Below are positions 8,466-16,604 of a stretch of 27,096 nucleotides of DNA, one piece after another. The stretch is from JAKPAM01 sp047605425 (GTDB lineage Bacteria > Pseudomonadota > Gammaproteobacteria > Burkholderiales > Burkholderiaceae_E). The stretch lies in contig JASGFT010000055.1 of assembly GCA_047605425.1 (NCBI GenBank), positions 1 through 27,096 on the forward strand, read 5' to 3'. The position numbers and the translations under genes were made by a program. Under the pieces are notes generated by a model. The model saw only the letters and a list, made by a program, of their open reading frames with translations. It was not told where the DNA came from and did not search any database. How positions within the stretch are numbered: position 1 is the stretch's first letter; every line of letters starts with the position of its first letter.

Positions 8466-8474
8466 CTTATAGCA
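8466..8474 (-). promoter_or_regulatory. Extended -10 promoter of the cyclic-nucleotide-binding gene
   Basis: The minus strand reads TGCTATAAG: a TGn extension followed by TATAAG, which matches TATAAT at five of six bases. No good -35 is seen, as is usual for extended -10 promoters. The ribosome site (8450-8455) and ATG (8443) follow at a distance that gives a leader of roughly 15 bases. Confidence 0.55.
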
Positions 8475-8591
8475 CGCGGGTATCCGCTGCCCGTCGGGCC
8501 AAGGGATCGGCGCCGCGGCGAGCCGACGGATGGGGCGTCGGCCGGCCGTCCGCCGGTCCGGGCGCGCCGTCATTCGACTCTCATCCGGCCT

Positions 8592-9650
8592 TCACTCGGC
8601 CTTCAGCCGCCGTTGGCGGACCGCGTCGGCGAGGGTCTCCAGCACGTCGACGCTGGCCTCCCAGCCGATGCAGCCGTCGGTGATGCTCTGCCCGTACGCG
8701 AGCGGCTTGCCGGGCACCAGGTCCTGGCGACCGGCGACCAGGTGGCTCTCGACCATCACGCCGAAGATGCGGTTGTCGCCGCCGGCGACCTGGCCGGCGA
8801 TGTCGGCGATGACCGGCACCTGGTTCTCCGGCTTTTTCTGGCTGTTGCCGTGGCTGGCGTCGATCATCAGCCGGCACGCCATCGCCGCGGCGGCCGCTTC
8901 GCGGCACGCGGCGTCGACGCTGGCCGCGTCGAAGTTCGGCGTTTTGCCGCCGCGCAGGATCACGTGGCAGTCCTCGTTGCCGTTGGTCGAGACGATCGCC
9001 GAGTGGCCGCCCTTGGTCACCGACAGGAAGTGATGCGGATGCGAGGCCGCCTTGACCGCGTCGAGCGCGATCCGCAGGTTGCCGTCGGTGCCGTTCTTGA
9101 AGCCGACCGGACACGACAGGCCCGACGCCAGCTCGCGATGCACCTGCGACTCGGTGGTCCGCGCGCCGATCGCGCCCCAGGAGATCAGATCGGCCAGGTA
9201 CTGCGGGCTGATCACGTCGAGGAACTCGCTGGCCGCCGGCAGGCCCATCTCGGTGATCTCGAGCAGCAGGCTGCGCGCCAGGCGCAGGCCCTTGTTGATG
9301 TCGAAGCTGTTGTCCATGTCGGGGTCGTTGATGAGCCCCTTCCAGCCGACCGTGGTGCGCGGCTTCTCGAAGTACACGCGCATGACGATCTCGAGGTCGG
9401 CGCCGAAACGCCGGCGCTGCTCGAGCAGCCGCTGCGCATACTCGATCGCGGCCTCCGGGTCGTGGATCGAGCACGGGCCGATGATGACCAGCAGGCGGTC
9501 GTCCATGTCGTGCAGGATCCGGTGGATCGCCTGGCGGGCGGCCACCGTCGTTTCGATCGCCTTGTCGCTGATCAGCGATTCGCGCAGCACATGCGAAGGC
9601 GGCGCGAGTTCCTTGATCTCGCGGATACGGACATCGTCGGTGATGGACAT
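8592..9650 (-). CDS. aroG: Class I 3-deoxy-7-phosphoheptulonate (DAHP) synthase
   Basis: DAHP synthase condenses phosphoenolpyruvate and erythrose 4-phosphate, the first and regulated step of the shikimate pathway. The product is 352 residues, like E. coli AroG (350). Visible signatures are GPCSIHDP (58-65, including the metal-site Cys60), the KPRTTVGWKGLINDPD block, GFKNGTDG, ASHGNS and the terminal SITDGCIGWE. ATG 9650 was chosen because AGGAAA lies just upstream and the alignment to AroG begins there. The extension to 9767 runs through the terminator and antiterminator and is not coding. I cannot tell from sequence which aromatic acid inhibits it, so AroG versus AroF/AroH naming is by overall likeness. 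A leader peptide with attenuator precedes it (9668-9802). Confidence 0.95.
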   Translation of the reverse strand: MSITDDVRIREIKELAPPSHVLRESLISDKAIETTVAARQAIHRILHDMDDRLLVIIGPCSIHDPEAAIEYAQRLLEQRRRFGADLEIVMRVYFEKPRTTVGWKGLINDPDMDNSFDINKGLRLARSLLLEITEMGLPAASEFLDVISPQYLADLISWGAIGARTTESQVHRELASGLSCPVGFKNGTDGNLRIALDAVKAASHPHHFLSVTKGGHSAIVSTNGNEDCHVILRGGKTPNFDAASVDAACREAAAAAMACRLMIDASHGNSQKKPENQVPVIADIAGQVAGGDNRIFGVMVESHLVAGRQDLVPGKPLAYGQSITDGCIGWEASVDVLETLADAVRQRRLKAE

Positions 9651-9667
9651 TCTCGGGTTTCCTGGGC

Positions 9668-9697
9668 AAAAAAAAACCGCCGGGCTCGGCCGGCGGT
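9668..9697 (-). terminator. Intrinsic terminator of the aroG attenuator
   Basis: On the minus strand a 7-bp G+C stem (arms CCGCCGG and CCGGCGG at 9690-9696 and 9677-9683, with a flanking A-U pair) closes a 6-base loop. It is followed at once by nine U residues (9668-9676). It sits between the leader peptide stop (9719) and the aroG start (9650), so termination here would prevent aroG expression. Form and position are those of an amino-acid attenuator. Confidence 0.9.
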
Positions 9698-9761
9698 CCT
9701 GGATCGGAATCTTGCTTGCTAACTGCGCGCGTCTTCCCGACTCATTCCACCGGCAGTGGAA
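9689..9761 (-). promoter_or_regulatory. Attenuator alternative structures: protector hairpin and antiterminator
   Basis: The protector hairpin is UUCCAC (9761-9756), loop UGCCG, GUGGAA (9750-9745), directly after the aromatic codons of the leader peptide. The overlapping segment GCCGGUGG (9754-9747) can instead pair with CCGCCGGC (9696-9689), the 5' arm of the terminator. That pairing gives an 8-bp antiterminator with one U-G pair. A ribosome stalled on the aromatic codons would cover the first protector arm and favour the antiterminator. A ribosome reaching the stop codon would favour the terminator. The pairings are seen directly; the switching is inference. Confidence 0.75.
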
Positions 9762-9802
9762 AGCCAAAAGAAGTAGCCGAAGTAAAACGACGCGCGTTGC
9801 AT
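9719..9802 (-). CDS. Aromatic-rich leader peptide of the aroG attenuator (27 residues)
   Basis: A short open frame runs from ATG 9802 to TAG 9719. Residues 6-13 are FYFGYFFW: four Phe, two Tyr and one Trp codon in eight. The rest is unremarkable (LSTAGGMSRED...). It is followed by a 21-base spacer and a terminator before aroG. Composition and position match leader peptides such as PheL, whose translation senses charged-tRNA supply. The mix of all three aromatic residues suggests sensing of general aromatic starvation. No Shine-Dalgarno sequence is seen upstream, and the candidate promoter -10 ends only 9 bases before the ATG. The mRNA may therefore be nearly leaderless. Confidence 0.82.
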   Translation of the reverse strand: MQRASFYFGYFFWLSTAGGMSREDARS

Positions 9803-9811
9803 GGTGCGCAG

Positions 9812-9840
9812 AGTGTACGGCCTTGCCGCGGCGGGCGCAA
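9812..9840 (-). promoter_or_regulatory. Candidate sigma-70-type promoter for the aroG leader and gene
   Basis: The minus strand has TTGCGC (9840-9835), a 17-base spacer and TACACT (9817-9812). The -10 matches TATAAT at four of six bases and the -35 matches only the TTG. The region lies between the stop of the DUF748 gene (9863) and the leader ATG (9802). Transcription would start only a few bases before, or at, the leader ATG. Confidence 0.45.
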
Positions 9841-9862
9841 GCGGCGGCGCGCGCCGCATCGC

Positions 9863-12800
9863 TCAGCCGCGCAGGTTCAGCTCGACGCCGATGCCTTCGG
9901 TGGCCTTGCCCTTGCCGCCGGTCGGCTTGCCGTCGGCTGGTTGGCCGTTCGCCGCTTGGCCGTTCGCCGCTTGGCCATTCGCCGGCTGCCCATCGGCCGG
10001 CTGACCGTTCGCCGCCTGGGCGCTTGCCGGCTGGCCGTTCGCCGCTCGATCGCTCGCCGGCGAGCCGCCGCCCGCCTTGTCGTCGACCGACGGCGCGCCA
10101 TCGGCCCGCTGGCCATCCGGCTGTCCGCCGGCCGGTGCCGGCGCGGCCGGTTCCGCCGCGTCGATCTTCGTCGATACGATGTACAGCCGCTCGCTGGCGA
10201 TCTGCCCCTTGCCCGCCAGCCAGTCCTTGACCGCTTGCGCGCGGCGATTGGCCAGGTCCTGGAACTGCCGGTCGCCGATCTGCATGTGCTCGATCAGCCG
10301 CTGCTCCATCTCGGCGACCGGCATGTCCTTGGTCAGGCCGATCACGTTGCGCGGCTTGTCGAACGGCGCGTCGCGATAGAGTTGCTTGAGCAGGCGCGCG
10401 TACTCGTCGGGCGCCAGCGAGATCTCGTCCAGGCGCGCCGAATCCTCTCCCTCGGACACGTTCTCCTTGACCTTCAGCGCCTTGACGCGGCGCTGCAGCC
10501 GCACGCGCATCAGCGCGTCGAGGTCGCGCGACGGCGAGGCCCGGCCGGCGATGTCGACCTTCAAGGCCGGCCGGTCCTGCAACACCTTGGCGAGCTTCTC
10601 GAGCCGCTCGATCGCCGCCGGTTCGAGCTGGGCGGCGCCCGGCGCGAACGGCATCTTCGACAACTCGGCGCCGTCGGCGCCGGCGCCGCTGAACAGGCCG
10701 CCGATCAACGAGAACGGCGAGGTGACGGCCTTGACGATCAGGTTGCCGATCAGGCGCAGCACGATGCCGCCGATGCTGAACTGCGGATCGTCGATCGATC
10801 CGCTGATCGGCAGGTCGACGTCGATCACGCCATTGCGGTCGGTCAGCAGCGCCAGCGCGAACTGCACCGGCAGGTTCGGCGCCTGCGAGTCGGCCACGCG
10901 ATCGCCGAGCGTCAACTGGTCGAGGATCACCTTGTTGTCGGCCGTCAGCTTGCGGTCGAGGATCTTGTAGTTGAGCTTGGCCGACAGCTTGCCTCGCTCG
11001 ATACCGTGGCCGATGTATTTGACCGAGTACGGCGACAGCCGCGGCAGATCGATGTCTCTCGCATCGGCGACGATGTCCATCGTCAGCGCCGACGAGAACG
11101 GATTCAGGCGGCCGCTGACGTCGACGGCGCCGGCGTTGTCGATCCGCCCCTTGAGCTCGACGTCGCCCGGCTGTTCGGGACTGAGCTGCGAGACGCCGCC
11201 ATTGAGCCCGGTCAGGTTGGCCGAGTAGTTGGGCCGGACGAAGAAGTCGCTGAAGTCGACATTGGCGTCGACCAGCGTGATCTTGCCGATGCGAACGTCC
11301 GGCGGCGGCGCCGCCGGCTTCGGCGGCAAGGTCTTCTCGGCCTTGCGCTCGGCCTGTCCGGGCGCCTGCCCGGGCGCCGGCGAAGCGACCGGTCCGGCGC
11401 CCTGCGCCGGCCCCTTGCCGGGTTCCTGCGTCAGGTCGGTCTGGCGGGCGCCGGGCGCGGCGCCGGGTTCATTCTTGACGATCAGGTCCTGCAGGTTCAG
11501 CCGCCCTTCGGCGCTGAGGATCACCCGCGCATAGAGCTGCGACAGCGCGACGTCGTCGATGCGAACCTTCAGCGGCTCGACGTCCAGCTCGATCCCCTTG
11601 ACGGCCAGCGCCTTCCAGCGCAGCAGCTCGCGATTGCTCTGGCGCGCCAGCGCGCCGAACTCGTCGACCGACGCGTCGCCCTGCCAGCGGATCCGGGCCG
11701 GCTGGCCGGCCGGCAGATCGAGCGACAGGTTGCCCTTGGCATTGACGCGACCGTTGGCGATGACCGCGTTCAGGTGCTCGGACACGTAGGGCTGCGCCGG
11801 CAGCACGCTGATCGCGCGCGCGTCGATCGCCAGCCGCGTCTGCATCGGACTCAGCGACAACGGGCCGGCGACGTGCAGCGAGCCGCGCTGGTTGATCCGC
11901 GCCTTCAGGTCGAGCTTGCCGTTGCTGCCCTTCGGCTGTTCGCCGAGCACCACCAGGTCGCCGAGCGCGATCGCGAACTGGTCGACCTTCAGGTCACCGG
12001 TCTTGCCGGCCTTCGCGTCGGTGACGTCGACCGCGTACTGGTCGATCTGCAGCTTGTCCAGCCGAACCGTCCAGTCCGGCTTGGCGGCCTTGCCGGCGGC
12101 GTCGGCCGGCGGCGCGGCTTCCTTGCCGGCTGGCGGCGACGGCGAAGCGGCCGACGGCGAGTCGACCAGCAGCTTCTGCACGTCGAAGCGGCCGTCGGCC
12201 TCGCGTCGCAGCGCGATCCGGCCGCCGCTCGACGCGACCGAGCCGACGACGACGCGCTGGGCGCCCAGATCGACGGCGGTCTCGCGCACCTTCAGGTCGG
12301 GGATCGACAGCAGCGGAACGACCGGCGCCGGCGCGCGCGCGGCAACCGTCCCCCGCGTCGCGGCGGCGCCCGGGCGCGTCGCGCCGCCCTTGCTCGCGCC
12401 GGCGGCCCTGCCAGCGGCCGGTTTGCCGGCGGCCGCCTTGCCGGCGGCGTGCCCGGCCGCGGCGCCCTTGGCCGCGGCGCTGCCGGCCGGCTCGTCCGCC
12501 GCCGCGGCCGTGGCCGTGGCCGTGGCCGGCGCGGCGCCCTGGGCGCGGGCGACGACCACGAGCTTGCTGACGTCCAGGCCCAACTCGTCGAGCCGAAGCT
12601 GCAGGCCTTCGGCGGGCATCGCCACCTGGTAGTGCCCGTTGACGCCGACGACGCCGTCGGTCGGCTCGGCGGCGACCCGGCCGTCGGCCAGCCACCACCA
12701 GTTCTTCAGCGCGACCTGGCCGACGTCGAAGCGGCCGTCGACCGACAGCGGCGCGAGCACGGCCTGGCCTTGCGCGGACACGGCCTCGCCCTGCGCGGTC

Positions 12801-14158
12801 TTCGTGTCGAGCTGGTAGGTCAGCGGGCGGCCCGCCTCGCTGCTCAGCGCCGAGACGGTCACGTCTATCGGATCGAGCGTGACCGCCAGCGGGCGCGGCG
12901 AGAACTGCTGGTCGGCGAAATCGAGCCGGGCGCCGTTCAACGCGACGCGGTCGACCTGCCAATGCAGCGGCGTGCCGGCGGCCGGTTCCGACGCGGGGGG
13001 TTCCGAAGCGGGCGGCGTCGGCGCCTCCTTGTCGTCCCCGCGCGTCTTGTCCCCGCGCGCCATCGCGTCGAGCACGCCCTGGAAGAACTGCTGCTGCCCC
13101 TGGCGCCGGTGGACGACGGCGTCGAACCCGTCGATCGTCACGCTGCCGACGCGAAAATCATTGTCCTGCAGCTTCAGGTCCAGATCGGCCGCCGTCAGCG
13201 CGCCGAGCTTGAGCAGCGGCTCGCCGCCGAGCTCGCGCAGCTCGATGCCCGCCAGCCCCGCGCTGCCGCTGACGTTGACCATCGGCCGGGACTTCGGCGG
13301 CTGCTCGAACAGCACCTTGGCGTCGACGTTCAGGCGTCCGGCCACGACCTTCAGCGGCAGCGGCACCGGCGAGTACGCGGCCAGTTCGTCCAGCTCGACG
13401 TCGTCCAGGTCGATGTCGATCGACGAGCGGCGCGATTCGCTGAACGGCTCGGTCGTGCCCGACGCCGCGAAACGCGATCCATTGAACGTCGCCTCGATGT
13501 GCGGCTCGACCTCGACGTCCTCGTAGACCTCCAGGCTGGAGATGAACGGCACGCGGATCACGAGGCCTGCCAACTCATGCTTGAGCGACTTGATCTGGTC
13601 GTCGAAGTCGACGCGGCCGTTGGTCAGGCGGATGTTGCTGACCGCGAAGCCGGGCACCTTGCCGTCGGACGGCGTCGGCGACGGCTGGCTCCACTTGTCG
13701 ATCAGGTCCTGGATGCTGTAGCGGCCGTCCGGCAGCCGGGCCAGCGAGACCTGCGGCGCGTCGATGCGCACCGACGAGACGACCGGGGCCAACTGGAACA
13801 GCGAGCGCCACGCGGCATCGACGTCGAGCGCGCCGAGCCGGAACAACGGCTGGTCGTGATTGCCGTCGCCGGGCTTGGGCCCGACGGTGACGTGCCGCAC
13901 CTTCAGCAGCAGCTTGAACGGATTGAAGCGGATCGACTCGACCTGCACCGGCCGGTCGAACTGCTCGGCCAGGATCTTCTCGACCTGCCCGCGGGCGATC
14001 CGCGGCAGCAGCACGAAGCCGAGCAGCGTGTACAGCACCAGCGCGATCAGCAAGCCGATCAGGACGCGGCGCGGCCAGCGCCGGGGGCGGCGGCGGCCCG
14101 CGTTGCCATTCTGGCTGCCGCCGTGCGGGTCGATCAGCCATTCGACTGCGGCCGTCAT
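9863..14158 (-). CDS. Very large DUF748 (AsmA-like) envelope protein
   Basis: The product is 1431 residues. A basic cytoplasmic start (GRRRPRRWPRR) precedes one membrane segment (about 32-51), so the rest lies in the periplasm. The N-terminal part has AsmA/DUF748 features (LPRIARGQVEKILAEQF, VQVESIRFNPFKLLL). Repeated DUF748-type segments include DVDLPISGSIDDPQFSIGG and LRLIGNLIVKAVTSPFSLIGGLF before about residue 1165. Residues 536-614 are an Ala/Lys/Gly-rich insert, and the C-terminal 100 residues carry AANGQ-type repeats. Related proteins are thought to bridge or organise the envelope; no activity can be assigned here. The start is ATG 14158, 4 bases after the tldD stop, so it is translated in the same operon. 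A C-terminal stretch with QFQDLANRRAQAVKDWL recalls OmpA-like peptidoglycan-binding segments but is weak. Confidence 0.85.
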   Translation of the reverse strand: MTAAVEWLIDPHGGSQNGNAGRRRPRRWPRRVLIGLLIALVLYTLLGFVLLPRIARGQVEKILAEQFDRPVQVESIRFNPFKLLLKVRHVTVGPKPGDGNHDQPLFRLGALDVDAAWRSLFQLAPVVSSVRIDAPQVSLARLPDGRYSIQDLIDKWSQPSPTPSDGKVPGFAVSNIRLTNGRVDFDDQIKSLKHELAGLVIRVPFISSLEVYEDVEVEPHIEATFNGSRFAASGTTEPFSESRRSSIDIDLDDVELDELAAYSPVPLPLKVVAGRLNVDAKVLFEQPPKSRPMVNVSGSAGLAGIELRELGGEPLLKLGALTAADLDLKLQDNDFRVGSVTIDGFDAVVHRRQGQQQFFQGVLDAMARGDKTRGDDKEAPTPPASEPPASEPAAGTPLHWQVDRVALNGARLDFADQQFSPRPLAVTLDPIDVTVSALSSEAGRPLTYQLDTKTAQGEAVSAQGQAVLAPLSVDGRFDVGQVALKNWWWLADGRVAAEPTDGVVGVNGHYQVAMPAEGLQLRLDELGLDVSKLVVVARAQGAAPATATATAAAADEPAGSAAAKGAAAGHAAGKAAAGKPAAGRAAGASKGGATRPGAAATRGTVAARAPAPVVPLLSIPDLKVRETAVDLGAQRVVVGSVASSGGRIALRREADGRFDVQKLLVDSPSAASPSPPAGKEAAPPADAAGKAAKPDWTVRLDKLQIDQYAVDVTDAKAGKTGDLKVDQFAIALGDLVVLGEQPKGSNGKLDLKARINQRGSLHVAGPLSLSPMQTRLAIDARAISVLPAQPYVSEHLNAVIANGRVNAKGNLSLDLPAGQPARIRWQGDASVDEFGALARQSNRELLRWKALAVKGIELDVEPLKVRIDDVALSQLYARVILSAEGRLNLQDLIVKNEPGAAPGARQTDLTQEPGKGPAQGAGPVASPAPGQAPGQAERKAEKTLPPKPAAPPPDVRIGKITLVDANVDFSDFFVRPNYSANLTGLNGGVSQLSPEQPGDVELKGRIDNAGAVDVSGRLNPFSSALTMDIVADARDIDLPRLSPYSVKYIGHGIERGKLSAKLNYKILDRKLTADNKVILDQLTLGDRVADSQAPNLPVQFALALLTDRNGVIDVDLPISGSIDDPQFSIGGIVLRLIGNLIVKAVTSPFSLIGGLFSGAGADGAELSKMPFAPGAAQLEPAAIERLEKLAKVLQDRPALKVDIAGRASPSRDLDALMRVRLQRRVKALKVKENVSEGEDSARLDEISLAPDEYARLLKQLYRDAPFDKPRNVIGLTKDMPVAEMEQRLIEHMQIGDRQFQDLANRRAQAVKDWLAGKGQIASERLYIVSTKIDAAEPAAPAPAGGQPDGQRADGAPSVDDKAGGGSPASDRAANGQPASAQAANGQPADGQPANGQAANGQAANGQPADGKPTGGKGKATEGIGVELNLRG
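9941..10045 (-). repeat. Seven tandem 15-base units encoding AANGQ-type pentapeptides
   Basis: Seven consecutive 15-base units fill the region exactly. The first two on the plus strand (9941-9955 and 9956-9970) are identical, and the others differ at a few positions. Read on the coding (minus) strand they give AANGQ, PADGQ and AQ variants near the C-terminus of the DUF748 protein. Because the unit is a multiple of three, changes in copy number would alter length but not the frame. Confidence 0.85.
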
Positions 14159-14162
14159 CGCG

Positions 14163-15626
14163 TCAGGCCGTGCCGCCGACCGTCAGGCCTTCGAGGCGCA
14201 CGGTCGGCATGCCGACGCCCACCGGCACGCTCTGGCCGTCCTTGCCGCACACGCCGATGCCCGAATCGAGCCGCAGGTCGTTGCCGATCGCGGTCACGCG
14301 CGTCAGCGCGTCCGGACCGTTGCCGATGATCGTCGCGCCCTTGACCGGGTACTGGATCCTGCCATTCTCGACCCAGTACGCCTCGGACGCCGAGAACACG
14401 AACTTGCCGTTGGTGATGTCGACCTGGCCGCCGCCGAAGTTGACCGCGTACAGCCCCTTGTCGATCGAGGCGATGATCTCCTGCGGATCGCGATCGCCGC
14501 CGAGCATGAACGTGTTGGTCATCCGCGGCATCGGCAGGTGCGCGAACGATTCGCGCCGGCCGTTGCCGGTCGGCGCGCGCTTCATCAGGCGCGCGTTCAG
14601 GCTGTCCTGCAGGTAAGCCTTGAGCACGCCGTCCTCGATCAGCACGTTGCGCTGCGTCGGCTGGCCTTCGTCGTCGATGTTCAGCGAACCGCGGCGGTCC
14701 TTGATCGTGCCGTCGTCGACGACGGTGACGCCGCGCGCGGCGACGCGTTCACCGATGCGGCCCGAGAAGATCGACGAGCCCTTGCGGTTGAAGTCGCCCT
14801 CCAGGCCGTGGCCGACCGCCTCGTGCAGCAGCACGCCGGGCCAGCCCGGGCCGAGCACGACCGTCATCACGCCGGCCGGCGCCGGCCGCGATTCGAGGTT
14901 GACCAGCGCGGTGTCGACGGCCTCGCGCGCGTACCGCTCGAGCAGCGCGTCGTCGAAGTAGTCGAGCCCGTAGCGGCCGCCGCCACCGCTGGTGCCCTGC
15001 TCGCGCCGGCCGTTCTGCTCGGCGATCACGGTGATCGACAGCCGCACCAGCGGACGCACGTCGGCGGCCATCACGCCGTCGGACCGGGCGACCATGACGA
15101 CGTCGTACTCGGCGGCGAGCCCGGCCATCACCTGGCTGACGCGCGGATCACGGGCCCGCGCGAGCTTTTCGATGCGCTCGAGCAGCGCGACCTTGTCGGC
15201 CGACGACAGGTCGCCGATCGGATCGTGCGCCGGATACAGCGCGTGGCCCTGGTTGCCGGCGAAGCGGCCGGCGACCTTGACGCGGCCGGCGCCGGCGCGC
15301 GCGATCGTGCGCGTGGCGCGGGCGGCCGACGACAAGGCGTCGGCGTCGATCTCGTCGGAATACGCGAACGCGGTCTTCTCGCCGGAGATCGCGCGCACGC
15401 CGACCCCCTTGTCGATCGAGAAGCTGCCGGACTTGACGATGCCCTCTTCGAGGCTCCAGCCCTCGCTGCGCGTCAACTGGAAGTAGACGTCGGCGTAGTC
15501 GACGCGGTGCTCGAAGACCTCGGCCAGCACGCGCTGCAGCGACGACTCGTCCAGCCCGAACGGTTCGAGCAGCGTGGAGCGCGCGATGGCCAGATGGCTG
15601 AAGGCCTGGCTTTCGACGACATTCAT
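14163..15626 (-). CDS. tldD: TldD, subunit of the TldD/TldE metalloprotease
   Basis: TldD pairs with TldE (PmbA) to form a zinc protease that degrades unfolded peptides and matures some peptide antibiotics. The product is 487 residues (E. coli 481) and matches along its full length: GVGVRAISGEKTAFAY near the N-terminus, ADVRPLVRLS, the zinc motif HEAVGHGLEGD at about 268-278, NARLMKRAPTGNGRRES, LPMPRMTNTF, NFGGGQVDIT and the final VGGTA. ATG 15626 was chosen over TTG 15653 because it fits the family start and has GGAG 11 bases upstream. The partner tldE is not in this window. The gene follows the nitrilase closely and precedes the DUF748 gene by 4 bases. Confidence 0.96.
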   Translation of the reverse strand: MNVVESQAFSHLAIARSTLLEPFGLDESSLQRVLAEVFEHRVDYADVYFQLTRSEGWSLEEGIVKSGSFSIDKGVGVRAISGEKTAFAYSDEIDADALSSAARATRTIARAGAGRVKVAGRFAGNQGHALYPAHDPIGDLSSADKVALLERIEKLARARDPRVSQVMAGLAAEYDVVMVARSDGVMAADVRPLVRLSITVIAEQNGRREQGTSGGGGRYGLDYFDDALLERYAREAVDTALVNLESRPAPAGVMTVVLGPGWPGVLLHEAVGHGLEGDFNRKGSSIFSGRIGERVAARGVTVVDDGTIKDRRGSLNIDDEGQPTQRNVLIEDGVLKAYLQDSLNARLMKRAPTGNGRRESFAHLPMPRMTNTFMLGGDRDPQEIIASIDKGLYAVNFGGGQVDITNGKFVFSASEAYWVENGRIQYPVKGATIIGNGPDALTRVTAIGNDLRLDSGIGVCGKDGQSVPVGVGMPTVRLEGLTVGGTA

Positions 15627-15671
15627 CGGGTGTTCAACTCCGTTGTGATTCAATGATCCAACCGCCGGGCC

Positions 15672-16517
15672 TCACATCACGCGATGCGTCAGCGCCGGCA
15701 AACTCCGCCTGACATCGTCGATCCGCCCCGGATCGACGACGCCGGCGGCCAGCCCCTCGCCCTCGTCGATGCGCGAGACGACCTCGCCCCAGGGATCGAC
15801 CAGCATCGAGCGGCCCCAGGTACGGCGACCGTTCGGATGCTCGCCGCCCTGCGCCGGCGCCAGCACGTAGCACTGGTTCTCGATCGCCCGCGCGCGCAGC
15901 AGCAGATCCCAATGGGCCTGCCCGGTAGTATAGGTAAATGCCGAGGGCACGAGGATCAAGTCCACAGGCGCCAGGTTCCGATACAGCTCCGGAAAGCGCA
16001 GGTCGTAGCAGATAGACAGCCCGAGCCGCCAACCCTCGACGTCGGCGACGACCGGCGTGCGCCCGGCGGCGATCGTCGCCGATTCGTCGAAGCGCTCGGC
16101 GCCGCGCTCGAAACCGAACAGGTGGATCTTGTCGTAGCGCGCGCTGCGCGTGCCGTCCGGGCCGTAAAGCAGGCTGGCGTTGCGCACCCGCGTCGGCGAG
16201 CCGCTGTCCAGCGGCACCGTGCCGCCGAGCACCCACACGCGGTGCCGCCGCGCGCACTCGGCCAGGAACGCCTGGATCGGCCCGTCGCCGTCGCGTTCGC
16301 GGATCGCCAGCTTGTCGCTGTCGCGCCGGCCCAGCAGGCAGAAATACTCGGGCAGCGCGACCAGCCGCGCGCCGTCGTCGGCGGCGCGCGCGATCAGGCG
16401 CGCGGCCGCGTCCAGGTTCGCCGCGACGTCGGGTGTCGACACCATCTGGACGGCGGCGACCGGCAGCGGCCGGCGGCCGGCCGAGGGCGTCGTCGTGGAG
16501 GCGGGGGTGTCGGTCAT
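15672..16517 (-). CDS. Carbon-nitrogen hydrolase, Nit1-type (deaminated glutathione amidase-like)
   Basis: This is a nitrilase-superfamily amidase of 281 residues. The catalytic triad is visible: Glu57 in LVALPEYF, Lys130 in YDKIHLF and Cys170 in LSICYDLRFPELYR. The sequence CYDLRFPELYR, with TGQAHWDLLLRARAIENQCY after it, is the pattern of the Nit1/YbeM branch, which hydrolyses deaminated glutathione as metabolite repair. Another omega-amidase-type substrate remains possible. Two in-frame ATGs exist, at 16523 and 16517. GAGG directly abuts the first and is 6 bases from the second, so 16517 is the better start. The gene lies between yhdP and tldD, a common order in Burkholderiales. Confidence 0.92.
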   Translation of the reverse strand: MTDTPASTTTPSAGRRPLPVAAVQMVSTPDVAANLDAAARLIARAADDGARLVALPEYFCLLGRRDSDKLAIRERDGDGPIQAFLAECARRHRVWVLGGTVPLDSGSPTRVRNASLLYGPDGTRSARYDKIHLFGFERGAERFDESATIAAGRTPVVADVEGWRLGLSICYDLRFPELYRNLAPVDLILVPSAFTYTTGQAHWDLLLRARAIENQCYVLAPAQGGEHPNGRRTWGRSMLVDPWGEVVSRIDEGEGLAAGVVDPGRIDDVRRSLPALTHRVM

Positions 16518-16604
16518 GGGCATCCTCGGAGCTGGCAGGAAGAACGGCGGGCAGGGCGAACGGCGAATCGGATAGCCGCGGCGCGAAACGTGGGTCGGCG
16601 GCGA

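Noticed and set aside
9651..9767. An N-terminal extension of DAHP synthase to ATG 9767
   Set aside because: It would translate through the antiterminator and terminator, has no likeness to AroG, and ATG 9650 has a good ribosome site.
9941..10045. Possible CRISPR-like array
   Set aside because: The units are contiguous 15-mers without spacers and encode a peptide repeat inside a real gene.
9716..14329. A 1537-residue plus-strand open frame opposite the DUF748 gene
   Set aside because: It has shadow composition (Arg, Gln, Asp, Leu, Val runs with no domain likeness), and the minus strand carries recognisable AsmA/DUF748 sequence. Similar long antisense frames cover kup, yhdP and other genes.
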